Positions 1 to 7,731 of a stretch of DNA of 43,804 bases are shown in pieces. The translations under genes were made by a program, and so were the position numbers. Each line of letters begins with the position of its first letter. Within the stretch, counting starts at the first letter, position 1. The DNA is from Gemmatimonas sp. (GTDB lineage Bacteria > Gemmatimonadota > Gemmatimonadetes > Gemmatimonadales > Gemmatimonadaceae), in the NCBI GenBank assembly GCA_025361705.1, contig JANYJW010000045.1, positions 1 through 43,804 on the forward strand, read 5' to 3'. The notes under the pieces are model-generated. The model was not told where the DNA came from, searched no databases, and saw only the letters and a list, made by a program, of their open reading frames with translations.

Positions 1-3
1 CAT
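1..3 (-). CDS. Start codon of a gene running off the left edge (partial)
   Basis: Only the ATG is inside the window, at positions 3 to 1 on the minus strand. It is called because a very strong Shine-Dalgarno sequence, GGAGGTGA (minus strand 18 to 11), lies 7 nt upstream of it. The gene would follow the hypothetical gene ending at 174 in the same direction, with a 170-bp gap that leaves room for its own promoter. Nothing can be said about its product. Confidence 0.5.
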
Positions 4-81
4 TTGAGTGTCACCTCCCAATCGCAGAGTCACAGGTGGCGCTCGCCATGCTGTGCTGCCGCTTAGGTCGGCTCCGCTCGT

Positions 82-97
82 GGTGCACTGGTGCACC
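82..97. repeat. Near-palindromic GGTGCAC inverted repeat
   Basis: GGTGCAC at 82-88 and GTGCACC at 91-97 form a 7-bp inverted repeat around a 2-base centre, followed by another palindrome, GGTACC. It sits in the gap upstream of the gene that starts at position 3. A dyad this compact fits a protein-binding site better than an RNA hairpin. No binding protein can be named. Confidence 0.3.
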
Positions 98-173
98 GGT
101 ACCGCTCAGCTCGCTATCGCTCGCTCGGGAACGGGGATCCCCACGTCAGTTGTCCGCTGCGTGTTGCGCCTGG

Positions 174-965
174 CTACGTCGCCCGGCCCGCCACCCATCG
201 GTTCGTCGCATCCAGCACCGCCAACACCGCAGCGGTCTCCGCACTGTCCTTCACCTCGGCGCTGCCGGTCATCAGGGCACTCTCGCGCCCAATCCGCACC
301 GTCACGCCAACAAACACAAACTCGCGGTCGAACGCCCCCACCAACTTGCTCCCCTCCAGGCTGAGCACCCGGCGCTCGTCCCCCTCACTCTTGCCTATCG
401 CGGCCAGCGCCGCCCGCGCCGCCAATTCCATCCGGCTCCGGTCACTCTCCACGCCCTCGGCCTCACCCACAAAGGTCTCGTCCCCACGGCGCAACGTCAC
501 CCGGCACGCCACCCCCTTGGCCCGCGACCCTCGAATCTCGACATCCTCGAAATACATCGTCCGCCGAACCGCTGACCCCGCCACGGGCTCGATGCCCGCC
601 GGGCTGCTCGCCACACCGCTCGACACACCACTCGACACACCACTCGACACACCACTCACCACGGGTGGCGCCACCTTGGCGGCCGCCGCCACGGCCGATG
701 CCACCGCCGCCACGGTAATGCCCCCCGACGGCGACGGCCGAGCCGTCGTCGTCGCCACGCTCACCTTGCGATGATCCACCCGCAACCCGAGATGCGCCAT
801 CAGCGCGCTCTCCACGTTGCGCACCATCTGCTTGGGCAGCGTCTCACCCGTCGTCAGCACGTGGATCGTATCGACCCCGCCGCTCTCGGTGGGCACAATC
901 CGCACGCTCACCACGCTGGGAAGCGTCGCAATCAGCTCCTCCGCACGCTGCAATGGCAACACCAT
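174..965 (-). CDS. Conserved-looking two-domain protein of unknown function
   Basis: The product is not recognised with certainty. From the ATG at 965 it has 263 residues. The N-terminal domain (about 1-70) has alternating beta/alpha character and a segment around VDTIHVLTTG, then KQMVRNVESAL and LRVDHRKVSVA. Similar short domains occur in uncharacterised bacterial proteins. An Ala/Val linker follows, containing four Ser-Gly-Val units from a 12-bp DNA repeat. The C-terminal domain (about 135-263) looks like a second small alpha/beta fold, with a helix rich in Ala and Leu. There is no signal peptide or membrane segment, so it is probably cytoplasmic. The frame stays open upstream to 1115, but the upstream part is Arg/Ser-rich and looks noncoding. 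A GTG at 977 is the main alternative start. It lies downstream of the sigma-54 regulator on the same strand. Confidence 0.6.
   Translation of the reverse strand: MVLPLQRAEELIATLPSVVSVRIVPTESGGVDTIHVLTTGETLPKQMVRNVESALMAHLGLRVDHRKVSVATTTARPSPSGGITVAAVASAVAAAAKVAPPVVSGVSSGVSSGVSSGVASSPAGIEPVAGSAVRRTMYFEDVEIRGSRAKGVACRVTLRRGDETFVGEAEGVESDRSRMELAARAALAAIGKSEGDERRVLSLEGSKLVGAFDREFVFVGVTVRIGRESALMTGSAEVKDSAETAAVLAVLDATNRWVAGRAT
612..659. repeat. 12-bp in-frame tandem repeat inside the hypothetical gene
   Basis: Four 12-bp units of the type CACACCACTCGA lie head to tail. The first and last differ by a few bases. Twelve is a multiple of three, so each unit adds four residues (Ser-Ser-Gly-Val type) to the flexible linker between the two domains of the encoded protein. 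Copy-number change would alter linker length without a frameshift. Confidence 0.8.
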
Positions 966-1155
966 CCCGGCAATCACCGGATCGCTGCCTGAATGCGCTG
1001 AATGGCTCACGGACCCCCGCCTGCGGCTGGAACTGCAATGAATTGGTACTGCACTCGGCGCGACGAACCCGGACAACCGGGAACCCGGACCGGCTTCGGC
1101 CCGCTCACCCCGCAATGCCTTACTGATATGCGCTGCACAGCCCCGTCACGCCAGA

Positions 1156-2712
1156 CTAGTCGTCCGTCATGCCGAGGTCGTCGGGTACCCCGTATTCCTT
1201 CAGTTTGCGGTATAGCGTCCGCTCGCCGATGTCGAGGATTTCCGCAGCTTTACGACGATTGCCGCGCGTCTCACGCAACGCGGACTCGATGGCCAGCCGC
1301 TCAATTTCGGCCATCGTCATCCCGGGATTGATGAGCACGCTGTTGCTGGGACGGACGCTCCCGGGAGGCTCGATCCCTACCCCGGGTCCCACACTGGCCA
1401 CCAGCCGACCCTCCCCGGTGTGCAGCTGGTGCAGCACGCCCCGGTCCTCGTCCACCCGCCGGCGCAGCTCCTCCATTTGCAGCTTGAGCTCGAGCAGGCT
1501 CCGCACAATGAACGAAAGCTCGCGCCCATCGGCCTTGGCCCCCTCGCGCAAGAACGCCCCGATGGGGATGGGCAACAGCCTGTCGTTGCCCCCCTCCCGG
1601 ATGCCCGGCGGGATGTCGCCCAGACCGATTTCACGGCCGTGCGCCAGCACCACCATGCTCTCCATCAGATTGCGTAGTTCGCGCACGTTGCCGGGCCAGG
1701 AATAGCTGGCCAGCGCGTCCATGGCCTCACCGCTGATGCCGTGAAACTCGCGCTCATGCATGGTGGCGAACTCGTGCACAAACCGGCGCACCAGCAGCCC
1801 GATGTCACTGCGCCGCTCGCGCAGCGGCGGCAGGTAGATGCGCAGCACGTTGAGCCGGTAGTACAGGTCGGCGCGGAACTCGCCCTGCGCCACATGATCC
1901 TTGAGTGCCCGGTTGGTCGCCGCAATCACCCGCACGTCCACGGGAATGGCCTGCGTCCCGCCCACCCGCGTCACCTGCCGCTCCTCGAGCACCCGCAACA
2001 GCTTCACCTGCGTGCTCTGCGGAATCTCTCCGATTTCGTCAAGAAAAATCGTCCCGCCATGCGCCAACTCGAACCGCCCGATGCGTCGCTCGGCCGCCCC
2101 GGTAAACGCCCCCTTCTCGTGCCCAAATAGCTCGCTCTCAAGCAGCGTCTCTGGAAGCGCCCCTACATTAACGGCGATGAACGGCTTGCTGCGGCGCGGA
2201 CTCAGCGAGTGAATCGCCCGCGCCACGAGCTCCTTGCCGGTGCCGCTCTCACCTTCCACCAGCACGGTGCTGGTCACCGGCGCCATCTGCTCCACCTGCA
2301 CCAACACCTCGCGCACGGCGTCGCTCTCGCCCCACAACCCGGTGAGAATGGCCAGCCGATGCCGGTCGAGCAGGCGCCGCACGGTCTGCGCCACCTCCTC
2401 GGCGGCCACCGGCTTGGTGATAACCTCGCTGAAGCCGATCTGCTTGAGACGCAGTTCCATGCCGGCATCGCCCACGTCGGCCAGGCCCACCATCGCCGTG
2501 CCCAGCCAGAGCTGGTCGCGCACGATCGCCACCGTCTGCCCGTCGAGCAGCGCACCCGAAAAGACGATGACGTCAGGGCGCCGCCGCTGCACCGCTCCCG
2601 GCAGGTCGTCCATGGGCGACACGACAAACGTCTCGACATCCGCCATCCCCTCGAGCAGGGCATTCAGGCGGACGGCGGGCTCGACGTCGGTGAGAGTGAT
2701 CAGTACGCGCAT
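1156..2712 (-). CDS. Sigma-54-dependent transcriptional activator with degenerate receiver domain
   Basis: This 518-residue protein is a bacterial enhancer-binding protein that would remodel sigma-54 RNA polymerase using ATP. Domains in order: a receiver-like domain (1-118), an AAA+ domain (about 125-365), and a Fis-type helix-turn-helix (about 466-510). Walker A is GESGTGKE (154-161), the sigma-54 contact loop GAFTGA is intact at 201-206, and Walker B is TIFLDE (221-226). The normal phospho-acceptor Asp in the PDVIVFS strand is replaced by Ser52, although the conserved Lys100 is kept. Classical phosphorelay control is therefore unlikely. No histidine kinase is adjacent. It lies downstream of gcvT across a 114-bp gap filled with heptanucleotide repeats. 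Its targets are unknown. A sigma-54 promoter exists in this window upstream of the pilin at 37487-37861, but the two are 35 kb apart, so a PilR-like role is only a hypothesis. Confidence 0.93.
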   Translation of the reverse strand: MRVLITLTDVEPAVRLNALLEGMADVETFVVSPMDDLPGAVQRRRPDVIVFSGALLDGQTVAIVRDQLWLGTAMVGLADVGDAGMELRLKQIGFSEVITKPVAAEEVAQTVRRLLDRHRLAILTGLWGESDAVREVLVQVEQMAPVTSTVLVEGESGTGKELVARAIHSLSPRRSKPFIAVNVGALPETLLESELFGHEKGAFTGAAERRIGRFELAHGGTIFLDEIGEIPQSTQVKLLRVLEERQVTRVGGTQAIPVDVRVIAATNRALKDHVAQGEFRADLYYRLNVLRIYLPPLRERRSDIGLLVRRFVHEFATMHEREFHGISGEAMDALASYSWPGNVRELRNLMESMVVLAHGREIGLGDIPPGIREGGNDRLLPIPIGAFLREGAKADGRELSFIVRSLLELKLQMEELRRRVDEDRGVLHQLHTGEGRLVASVGPGVGIEPPGSVRPSNSVLINPGMTMAEIERLAIESALRETRGNRRKAAEILDIGERTLYRKLKEYGVPDDLGMTDD

Positions 2713-2724
2713 GGGGGGATCGCC

Positions 2725-2822
2725 GATTGCGGATTGCGGATGACGGATGCCGGATGGCAGACGGGCATCTGCCGTCCGCCATCCGACGTCAGACGTCTGA
2801 CGTCTGACGTCCGACGTCTGAC
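2725..2822. repeat. Fourteen in-phase heptanucleotide repeats filling the gcvT/regulator gap
   Basis: The gap reads as 14 consecutive 7-base units without a phase break. The left units are of the type GATTGCG, GATGCCG, GATGGCA. The right units are ATCTGCC, GTCCGCC, then several GTCTGAC. The switch from one consensus to its approximate complement creates a hairpin at 2753-2783, with 11 of 12 base pairs and a 7-nt loop. On the minus strand it follows the gcvT stop, so it may act as a terminator or mRNA-stabilising element. Confidence 0.8.
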
Positions 2823-2826
2823 GTCT

Positions 2827-3939
2827 CTATCTATGGCTCCCGTGCTTCCAGAACGGCATCTCGGTGATCGTCGCCGCCACCTTCTTGCCGCGCATGTCGA
2901 TCTCCACCTGGTTCCCCACCACCGCGTGCGCGGTGGGCACATAGCACGTGCCAAGCGGCAAGCCGCACGACGGGCTCATTGTGCCGCTGCACACGGTGCC
3001 GCTCGCCACGCCGTTCACGAACACGGGATACCCGTGCCGCGGGAACGCCTTGTCGGCAATCGTAAAGCCCACGAGCTTGCGCGGCACGCCGGCCGCCTTC
3101 TGCGCCTCGAGTGCGGCCTTGCCCACGAAGTCGCCCTTCTTGAGCTTCACGAGCCAGCCGAGGTTGGCCTCGAGCGGCGTCACGGTGTCGTCGATGTCGT
3201 TGCCGTACAGTGCCATGCCCATCTCGAGACGCAGCGAATCGCGGCAGCCGAGGCCGACCGTCTGCACCTGGCCCGTGGCCATGATCGCATCCCACACGAC
3301 CTTCGCGTCCTTGATGTCGTGGTACAACTCAAAGCCGTCCTCGCCCGTGTAGCCCGTGCGCGAGATGATCATCGGCCCCACCCCGGCGACCTTGCCGTCG
3401 GTGAAGTGGTAGTACTTGATGGCGTCGAGATCGGTGTTGGTCAACGTGGCGAGGATCGCCTGCGCCTTGGGTCCCTGCAGCGCGAGCAGCGCGATGTTGT
3501 CGCTGATGTCCTCGAGCGTGCAGTCGAACTTGCCCACGTACTTGCTGATGTGGGCAAAGTCCTTGTCCTTGTTCGACGCGTTCACGACCATCATCACGTG
3601 GTCGTTGGAGCGGAAGTAGACCAGGCAATCATCGACGAACGTGCCGTTCTCGTACAGGATGCCCGAGTAGTGCACCTGACCGCTGGCCAGCGCGGCGACG
3701 TTGTTGCTCGTGACGTAGTTCACGAACGCCATCGCCTGCGGGCCGGTGATCTTGAACTCGCCCATGTGACTCACATCAAACAGGCCGCAGCCGGTGCGAA
3801 CGATGTTGTGTTCGTTGGTGATGCCGCTGGGGTACTGCACCGGCATCTCGAAGCCGGCAAAGGGGACCATTTTAGCGCCCAAGGCGACGTGCTGGGCAAA
3901 GAATGGCGTCTTGAGCAGGGTGGCGTTTTCGGCAGACAC
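2827..3939 (-). CDS. gcvT: Aminomethyltransferase, T protein of the glycine cleavage system
   Basis: The T protein takes the aminomethyl group from lipoyl-H protein, releases ammonia and forms 5,10-methylene-tetrahydrofolate. The 370-residue length is normal for the family. Recognisable segments are the N-terminal GAKMVPFAGFEMPVQY, the LFDVSHMGE stretch at about 53-61, the GTFVDDCLVY region with the catalytic-type Asp near 103, and SRTGYTGEDGFELY in the folate-binding core. The start is a GTG at 3939. No Shine-Dalgarno sequence is obvious, and a weak TATACC hexamer lies about 30 nt upstream. The gcvH and gcvP genes are not in the window, so the system's other parts must be elsewhere. The reductase gene at 4063-4914 is upstream on the same strand with a 123-bp gap. 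Confidence 0.95.
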   Translation of the reverse strand: MSAENATLLKTPFFAQHVALGAKMVPFAGFEMPVQYPSGITNEHNIVRTGCGLFDVSHMGEFKITGPQAMAFVNYVTSNNVAALASGQVHYSGILYENGTFVDDCLVYFRSNDHVMMVVNASNKDKDFAHISKYVGKFDCTLEDISDNIALLALQGPKAQAILATLTNTDLDAIKYYHFTDGKVAGVGPMIISRTGYTGEDGFELYHDIKDAKVVWDAIMATGQVQTVGLGCRDSLRLEMGMALYGNDIDDTVTPLEANLGWLVKLKKGDFVGKAALEAQKAAGVPRKLVGFTIADKAFPRHGYPVFVNGVASGTVCSGTMSPSCGLPLGTCYVPTAHAVVGNQVEIDMRGKKVAATITEMPFWKHGSHR

Positions 3940-4062
3940 GGCTGGATGCTCGCAGCGGGCGCAGGGCCCGCGGTATAGGTCGGGAGCAGGACGGGGGTGT
4001 CTCCCTCGTCCATGGGTGAAATATGCCGAAGTGGCAGGGGTGGGGGTAGGAGCCAGACCCTT

Positions 4063-4914
4063 CTAGCGCACCGCGTCCACCGCCAGCGCGGCAAAGTCGT
4101 CACCGCCATGCCCGGCGGCAATCAGCGCATCCATGCGCGCTGCGATCCCCGGCAACGCCGCCAGCGGACGCCCGCCCGCCGTCTCGATCATCAACCGCAC
4201 ATCCTTGCGCGCCATCACCATCTCGAAGCTCGGCGAAAAGTCCCCGGTCGCCATGCTCTTGCCGCGCGTCGTCACGATTGTCGCGGGGTTGAAGAACTCA
4301 AAGAGCTTCATGGCGTCGGCGGCCGCCACGTTGGCACTGCGCGCAATCGTCAGGATGTCGGCGATCACCGCGCCGGTGCCAATCAGGTACGCATTGCCGA
4401 CCAACTTGATCACGGCCGCCGCATCAGGACGCTCGCCGAAATACTCCACGCGCGCCGCCTGCACCGCGAGCGCGGGCTGCACGGCGTCGAATAACGCCCG
4501 CGGTCCGGCCGCAAGAATGATCCCGAGTCCCTTGCGCGCCATTGCCGGGCCGACGAACACGGGGCAATGGATGTAGCGCACGCCTTCGGCGTTCAGCCGT
4601 GCCGCGCGCTCGGCGGTCAGCGCAGGCTGCGTCGTCGTGTGATCGACGATGATCACGTCCTTGCCCAGCGCAGCGCGCAGCTCGGCGATCACGTGCTCTA
4701 CCGTCGCGTCATCCTTGAGCACGAGGTGCACACGCTCGACACCCTGCACGGCCTCGGCCGGCGTGGCGGCCACCGTCGCACCGAATGCGGCCAATGCCTG
4801 CGCCTTGTCGGGCGTGCGGTTCCAGACGGTGACGCGGTCGCCGCGGCCAAGGGCGGCTTCGACGAAACCTGCACCCAGGCGGCCGGTGCCGAGGAAGGCG
4901 ATATGTGCGGACAT
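4063..4914 (-). CDS. NAD(P)-dependent reductase of the 3-hydroxyisobutyrate dehydrogenase family
   Basis: This 283-residue protein has the two-domain layout of beta-hydroxyacid dehydrogenases. The Rossmann glycine motif GTGRLG is at 9-14, followed by the VWNRTPDKA strand-helix that binds the adenosine end of the cofactor. The DHTTTQP segment (91-97) and CPVFVGPAMA correspond to substrate-binding loops. The family catalytic Lys is K170 in KLVGNAYLIG. The substrate cannot be fixed from sequence; hydroxyisobutyrate, tartronate semialdehyde and glyoxylate-type substrates all occur in the family. A TAGATT hexamer on the minus strand (4950 to 4945), about 30 nt upstream of the ATG, is a candidate -10 box. 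The gene is divergent from the MATE transporter gene. Confidence 0.88.
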   Translation of the reverse strand: MSAHIAFLGTGRLGAGFVEAALGRGDRVTVWNRTPDKAQALAAFGATVAATPAEAVQGVERVHLVLKDDATVEHVIAELRAALGKDVIIVDHTTTQPALTAERAARLNAEGVRYIHCPVFVGPAMARKGLGIILAAGPRALFDAVQPALAVQAARVEYFGERPDAAAVIKLVGNAYLIGTGAVIADILTIARSANVAAADAMKLFEFFNPATIVTTRGKSMATGDFSPSFEMVMARKDVRLMIETAGGRPLAALPGIAARMDALIAAGHGGDDFAALAVDAVR

Positions 4915-4944
4915 TGCGGGCTCTCGTTGAGAGGGGATGGCTGA

Positions 4945-4950
4945 AATCTA
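4945..4950 (-). promoter_or_regulatory. Candidate -10 box (TAGATT) of the reductase gene
   Basis: The hexamer TAGATT reads on the minus strand 30 nt before the ATG at 4914. The same hexamer recurs as the presumed -10 element of the peroxiredoxin gene (14261-14256) and the dehydratase gene (19075-19080). No good -35 match is visible. Confidence 0.35.
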
Positions 4951-4976
4951 GCGGGGGTGCGATCATTCCCTGCCTG

Positions 4977-6398
4977 ATGACCAACAGCCCCCCCGCTGAC
5001 GCCAAAGCCAAGCCCTTCGACCGCACCATTGTCGAAGGCCCCATCCTCGCCGCCGTCTGGATCGTGGCGTGGCCCACGGTGCTGCAGAACGTCATCGGTG
5101 GCGCGCAGGGCATCATCGACCACGCGCTCGTCGGGCACCTCGTGGGCTACGCGGGCAACGCGGCCGTCGGCGTCTCGTGGCAGATCTTCCTCGTGGTCAT
5201 CACGTTCATGATGTCCATCTTCACCGGCATGGGCGTGATGGTGAGCCGCTACGCCGGCGCGGGCGACGCTGAGGCCGTGAACCACACGTCCTACCAGGGC
5301 TTCATTGCCGCGCTGGTGATGGCACTCTTCGTGCTCGCGCCGGCCGGCTGGTTCCTGTCGCCCATCCTGCTCGACATCGTGCACGCCGCGCCGGAAGTGC
5401 GTGTGCAGGCGCTTCCGTTCCTGCGCACGCTCTTCGTCGGCAGCCTCGGCATGATGCTCGGCTTCATGATCATGGGCGCGCTGCGCTCTGCGGGCGACGC
5501 GCGCACCGGCATGCGGCTGGGCATCACGATGACCGTGCTCAACGTCGTGCTCAACATCACGCTCATTCGCGGGCTTGGCCCCATTCCCGCGTTCGGCACG
5601 ATGGGCGCCGCGCTCGGCATGGTGGCGGCATCCACCATCACGTCAGGGTATGGCCTGTTCAGGCTGCTGCGCGGCGGGTGGGTGATCCACTGGCACCGCG
5701 GCATGGACCGCTCGTTCGACTGGCCGGTGATCAAGCAGCTGTTGCGCTTTGGACTGCCCGCCGGCGTGCAGGGCGTCGCGATGAACATCGCGGGCGTGAT
5801 GCTGCTGCGATTCATGGGCGCCCTGCCGAATAGCGGGCATGTGCAGGCCGTGTACGCCGTGGGCTACAGCGAGCTCTTCTCGTTCATCACGTGGACGTCG
5901 GTGGGCTTGATGGGCGCGGCCGCCACCGTGACGGGCCAGAGCCTTGGCGCGGGGAAGCCCGAGCGCGCGGTGCGCGCGGTGTACGTGGCTAACCGGCTGG
6001 GGCTCGTGATCGCGGTGTTCGTCGGCGCGCTCTTCCTGCTGATGCCCAATTTCCTGTTCGGGCTGTTCGGCATGCGCGACTACGCCACCCTCGAGCGTGG
6101 CGCCGAGCTGCTGCGGTGGCTCGCGCTGTCGGGGCTCTTCATCACCACGGCGCTGACGTTCAGCGGCGGGCTTACGGGGTCGGGCGACACCAAGGGCCCG
6201 ATGTACATCTCGATCATCTCGCAGGTGATCGTACCCATCGGCATGCTCGAGATCATCAGCCGCACGTTGATGCTGCAGACGCATCACATCTGGATGGCGA
6301 TCGTGATCGGGCACATGCTGCGCGCCCTGCTCACTGTGCTGCGGTTCCGCGCCGGAAAGTGGCGGAACATCCGGATCGCGAAGCCGAGGGCGGCGTAG
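4977..6398 (+). CDS. MATE family multidrug/metabolite exporter
   Basis: This inner-membrane antiporter of the MATE (NorM/DinF-type) family exports organic cations or other small molecules in exchange for sodium ions or protons. The 473-residue product has the expected hydrophobic profile, about 12 membrane helices in two homologous halves. The N-terminal half contains GPILAAVWIVAWPTVLQN and DHALVGHLVG. The second half opens with PVIKQLLRFGLPAGVQGV. ATG 4977 was chosen because the frame upstream, to 4905, overlaps the divergent gene and lacks transporter-like sequence. There is no clear Shine-Dalgarno sequence. It converges with the flavoprotein gene, and only 4 bp separate the two stop codons. 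The substrate is unknown. Confidence 0.92.
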   Translation: MTNSPPADAKAKPFDRTIVEGPILAAVWIVAWPTVLQNVIGGAQGIIDHALVGHLVGYAGNAAVGVSWQIFLVVITFMMSIFTGMGVMVSRYAGAGDAEAVNHTSYQGFIAALVMALFVLAPAGWFLSPILLDIVHAAPEVRVQALPFLRTLFVGSLGMMLGFMIMGALRSAGDARTGMRLGITMTVLNVVLNITLIRGLGPIPAFGTMGAALGMVAASTITSGYGLFRLLRGGWVIHWHRGMDRSFDWPVIKQLLRFGLPAGVQGVAMNIAGVMLLRFMGALPNSGHVQAVYAVGYSELFSFITWTSVGLMGAAATVTGQSLGAGKPERAVRAVYVANRLGLVIAVFVGALFLLMPNFLFGLFGMRDYATLERGAELLRWLALSGLFITTALTFSGGLTGSGDTKGPMYISIISQVIVPIGMLEIISRTLMLQTHHIWMAIVIGHMLRALLTVLRFRAGKWRNIRIAKPRAA

Positions 6399-6402
6399 GC
6401 GC

Positions 6403-7647
6403 CTATTCCAAGCTCTGAGCGCCCGCCGCGCCGAGTCCAGCCGCGCGCCCGGTGGACCAGGCCCAGTGGAAGTTGTAGCCGCCAATCGGGCCGAACGCGT
6501 CGAGCACTTCGCCGCACAAGAACAGCCCACGGTGCCGCCGGCTCTCCATGGTGCGCGGATGCACCTCGCCGAGCGCCACACCGCCGCCCGTGACCTCGGC
6601 TTTCTTGTAGCCCTCGTCGCCGCTCCACGGGAGATCGCCGCGCACCAGCGTGTCGATGAGGCGCAGGCGCTCGTCGCGCCGCAGTTCCGACAGCGTGCGC
6701 GCTGGATCAACGTGCGCCACTTCGAGGAGCACCCCAGCCAGCCGGTCGGGAAGTTCGGCGCGCACCGCGCCAAGCACCGTGCGCGCACCCTGCGGCTTGA
6801 GCGCGGCTTCCCACGCCGCATCCCCGAGCGCGGTCCACTGCACCTGCAGGCGCGCCGGCTGCTGTTCGGCCCGTGCACGCACCAGCACGTGCGAGACGTC
6901 GAGCACCGACGGCCCGCTGTAACCGCGATGCGTGAACAGGAATCCGCCGTGCGACTGCGCGCGGCGCGTTTCGCTGATCGCCGTGAGCGAGACGGTCAGT
7001 GAGACGCCAGAGAGCGCGGTGAAAGAGGAGGGCTCGGCGGTGATCGGCGTCAGCGCCGCATAGGTCGTGTGCATCTCGTGACCCATCGCCGCCAGCACAC
7101 GAAGGCCATCACCGTCACTGCCGGTAGCGGGCACCGAGAGGCCGCCGGTGGCCACGATCACCGCGTCGGTGTGCAGCGTCTCGCCCGACTCGAGCATGAC
7201 GTCCCAGCCTGCTGACGACGGGGCGGCCGACAGCACGCGAGTCTCGAAGCGCATCCGCACGCCCTGCGCTCGCGCGTAGTCCAGCAGCCCGTCACGCACG
7301 TCGCGCGCGCGGTTCGACACGGGGAACAGCTTGGCCGACTCGGCTTCCTCAACGAGCGGGATGCCCAGCGTCTGCTCAAAGAAGGCGCGCTGGGCGCTGA
7401 GCGGCCAGGCGCGCAGCAGCTTGCGCAGCAGGTTGGGCGACGAGTCGGTGACGTAGCGCGACTCGTCGCCATGCGCGGGAAGCACGTTGCAGCGGCCGCC
7501 GCCGCTGACGAGGATCTTGCGGCCGCCGTCGGCGCTGCGCTCGATGAGCGTCGTCTCGGCGCCCGCCTGGGCGGCAAAGATCGCGGCCATCGTGCCAGCG
7601 GCGCCGGCGCCAATGACGACCACGCGGCGTGGCTGGGTGGTGTTCAT
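6403..7647 (-). CDS. HI0933-family (YhiN-like) FAD-binding oxidoreductase
   Basis: This 414-residue flavoprotein belongs to the HI0933/YhiN family, often annotated as an aminoacetone oxidase family FAD-binding enzyme. The physiological reaction is not established. The dinucleotide-binding GAGAAG motif is at 13-18, followed by TLIERSADGG. The family signature SGGGRCNV is at about 47-54. An ATGG motif precedes the middle domain, and the C-terminal segment with GEVLDAFGPIGGYNFHWAWSTG closes the FAD site. The length is typical. The product is predicted cytosolic. It is followed by the convergent MATE gene 4 bp away, and preceded on the same strand by the kinase gene with an 84-bp gap, so the two may be co-transcribed. 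Confidence 0.92.
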   Translation of the reverse strand: MNTTQPRRVVVIGAGAAGTMAAIFAAQAGAETTLIERSADGGRKILVSGGGRCNVLPAHGDESRYVTDSSPNLLRKLLRAWPLSAQRAFFEQTLGIPLVEEAESAKLFPVSNRARDVRDGLLDYARAQGVRMRFETRVLSAAPSSAGWDVMLESGETLHTDAVIVATGGLSVPATGSDGDGLRVLAAMGHEMHTTYAALTPITAEPSSFTALSGVSLTVSLTAISETRRAQSHGGFLFTHRGYSGPSVLDVSHVLVRARAEQQPARLQVQWTALGDAAWEAALKPQGARTVLGAVRAELPDRLAGVLLEVAHVDPARTLSELRRDERLRLIDTLVRGDLPWSGDEGYKKAEVTGGGVALGEVHPRTMESRRHRGLFLCGEVLDAFGPIGGYNFHWAWSTGRAAGLGAAGAQSLE

Positions 7648-7731
7648 CTGCGCGGAAGATGTGCCCGCGCGTGCTCGGCGGTCAGGGGCGAGGCGGGTCG
7701 CCCGCGGTCGCGGGCATTGCGTTGGCGTCGC

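Noticed and set aside
2209-3978. A 589-codon plus-strand open frame opposite gcvT and the sigma-54 activator.
   Set aside because: It is His/Arg/Ala-rich, runs across two well-recognised genes and the repeat-filled gap, and has no family features. Long antisense frames are expected at this GC content.
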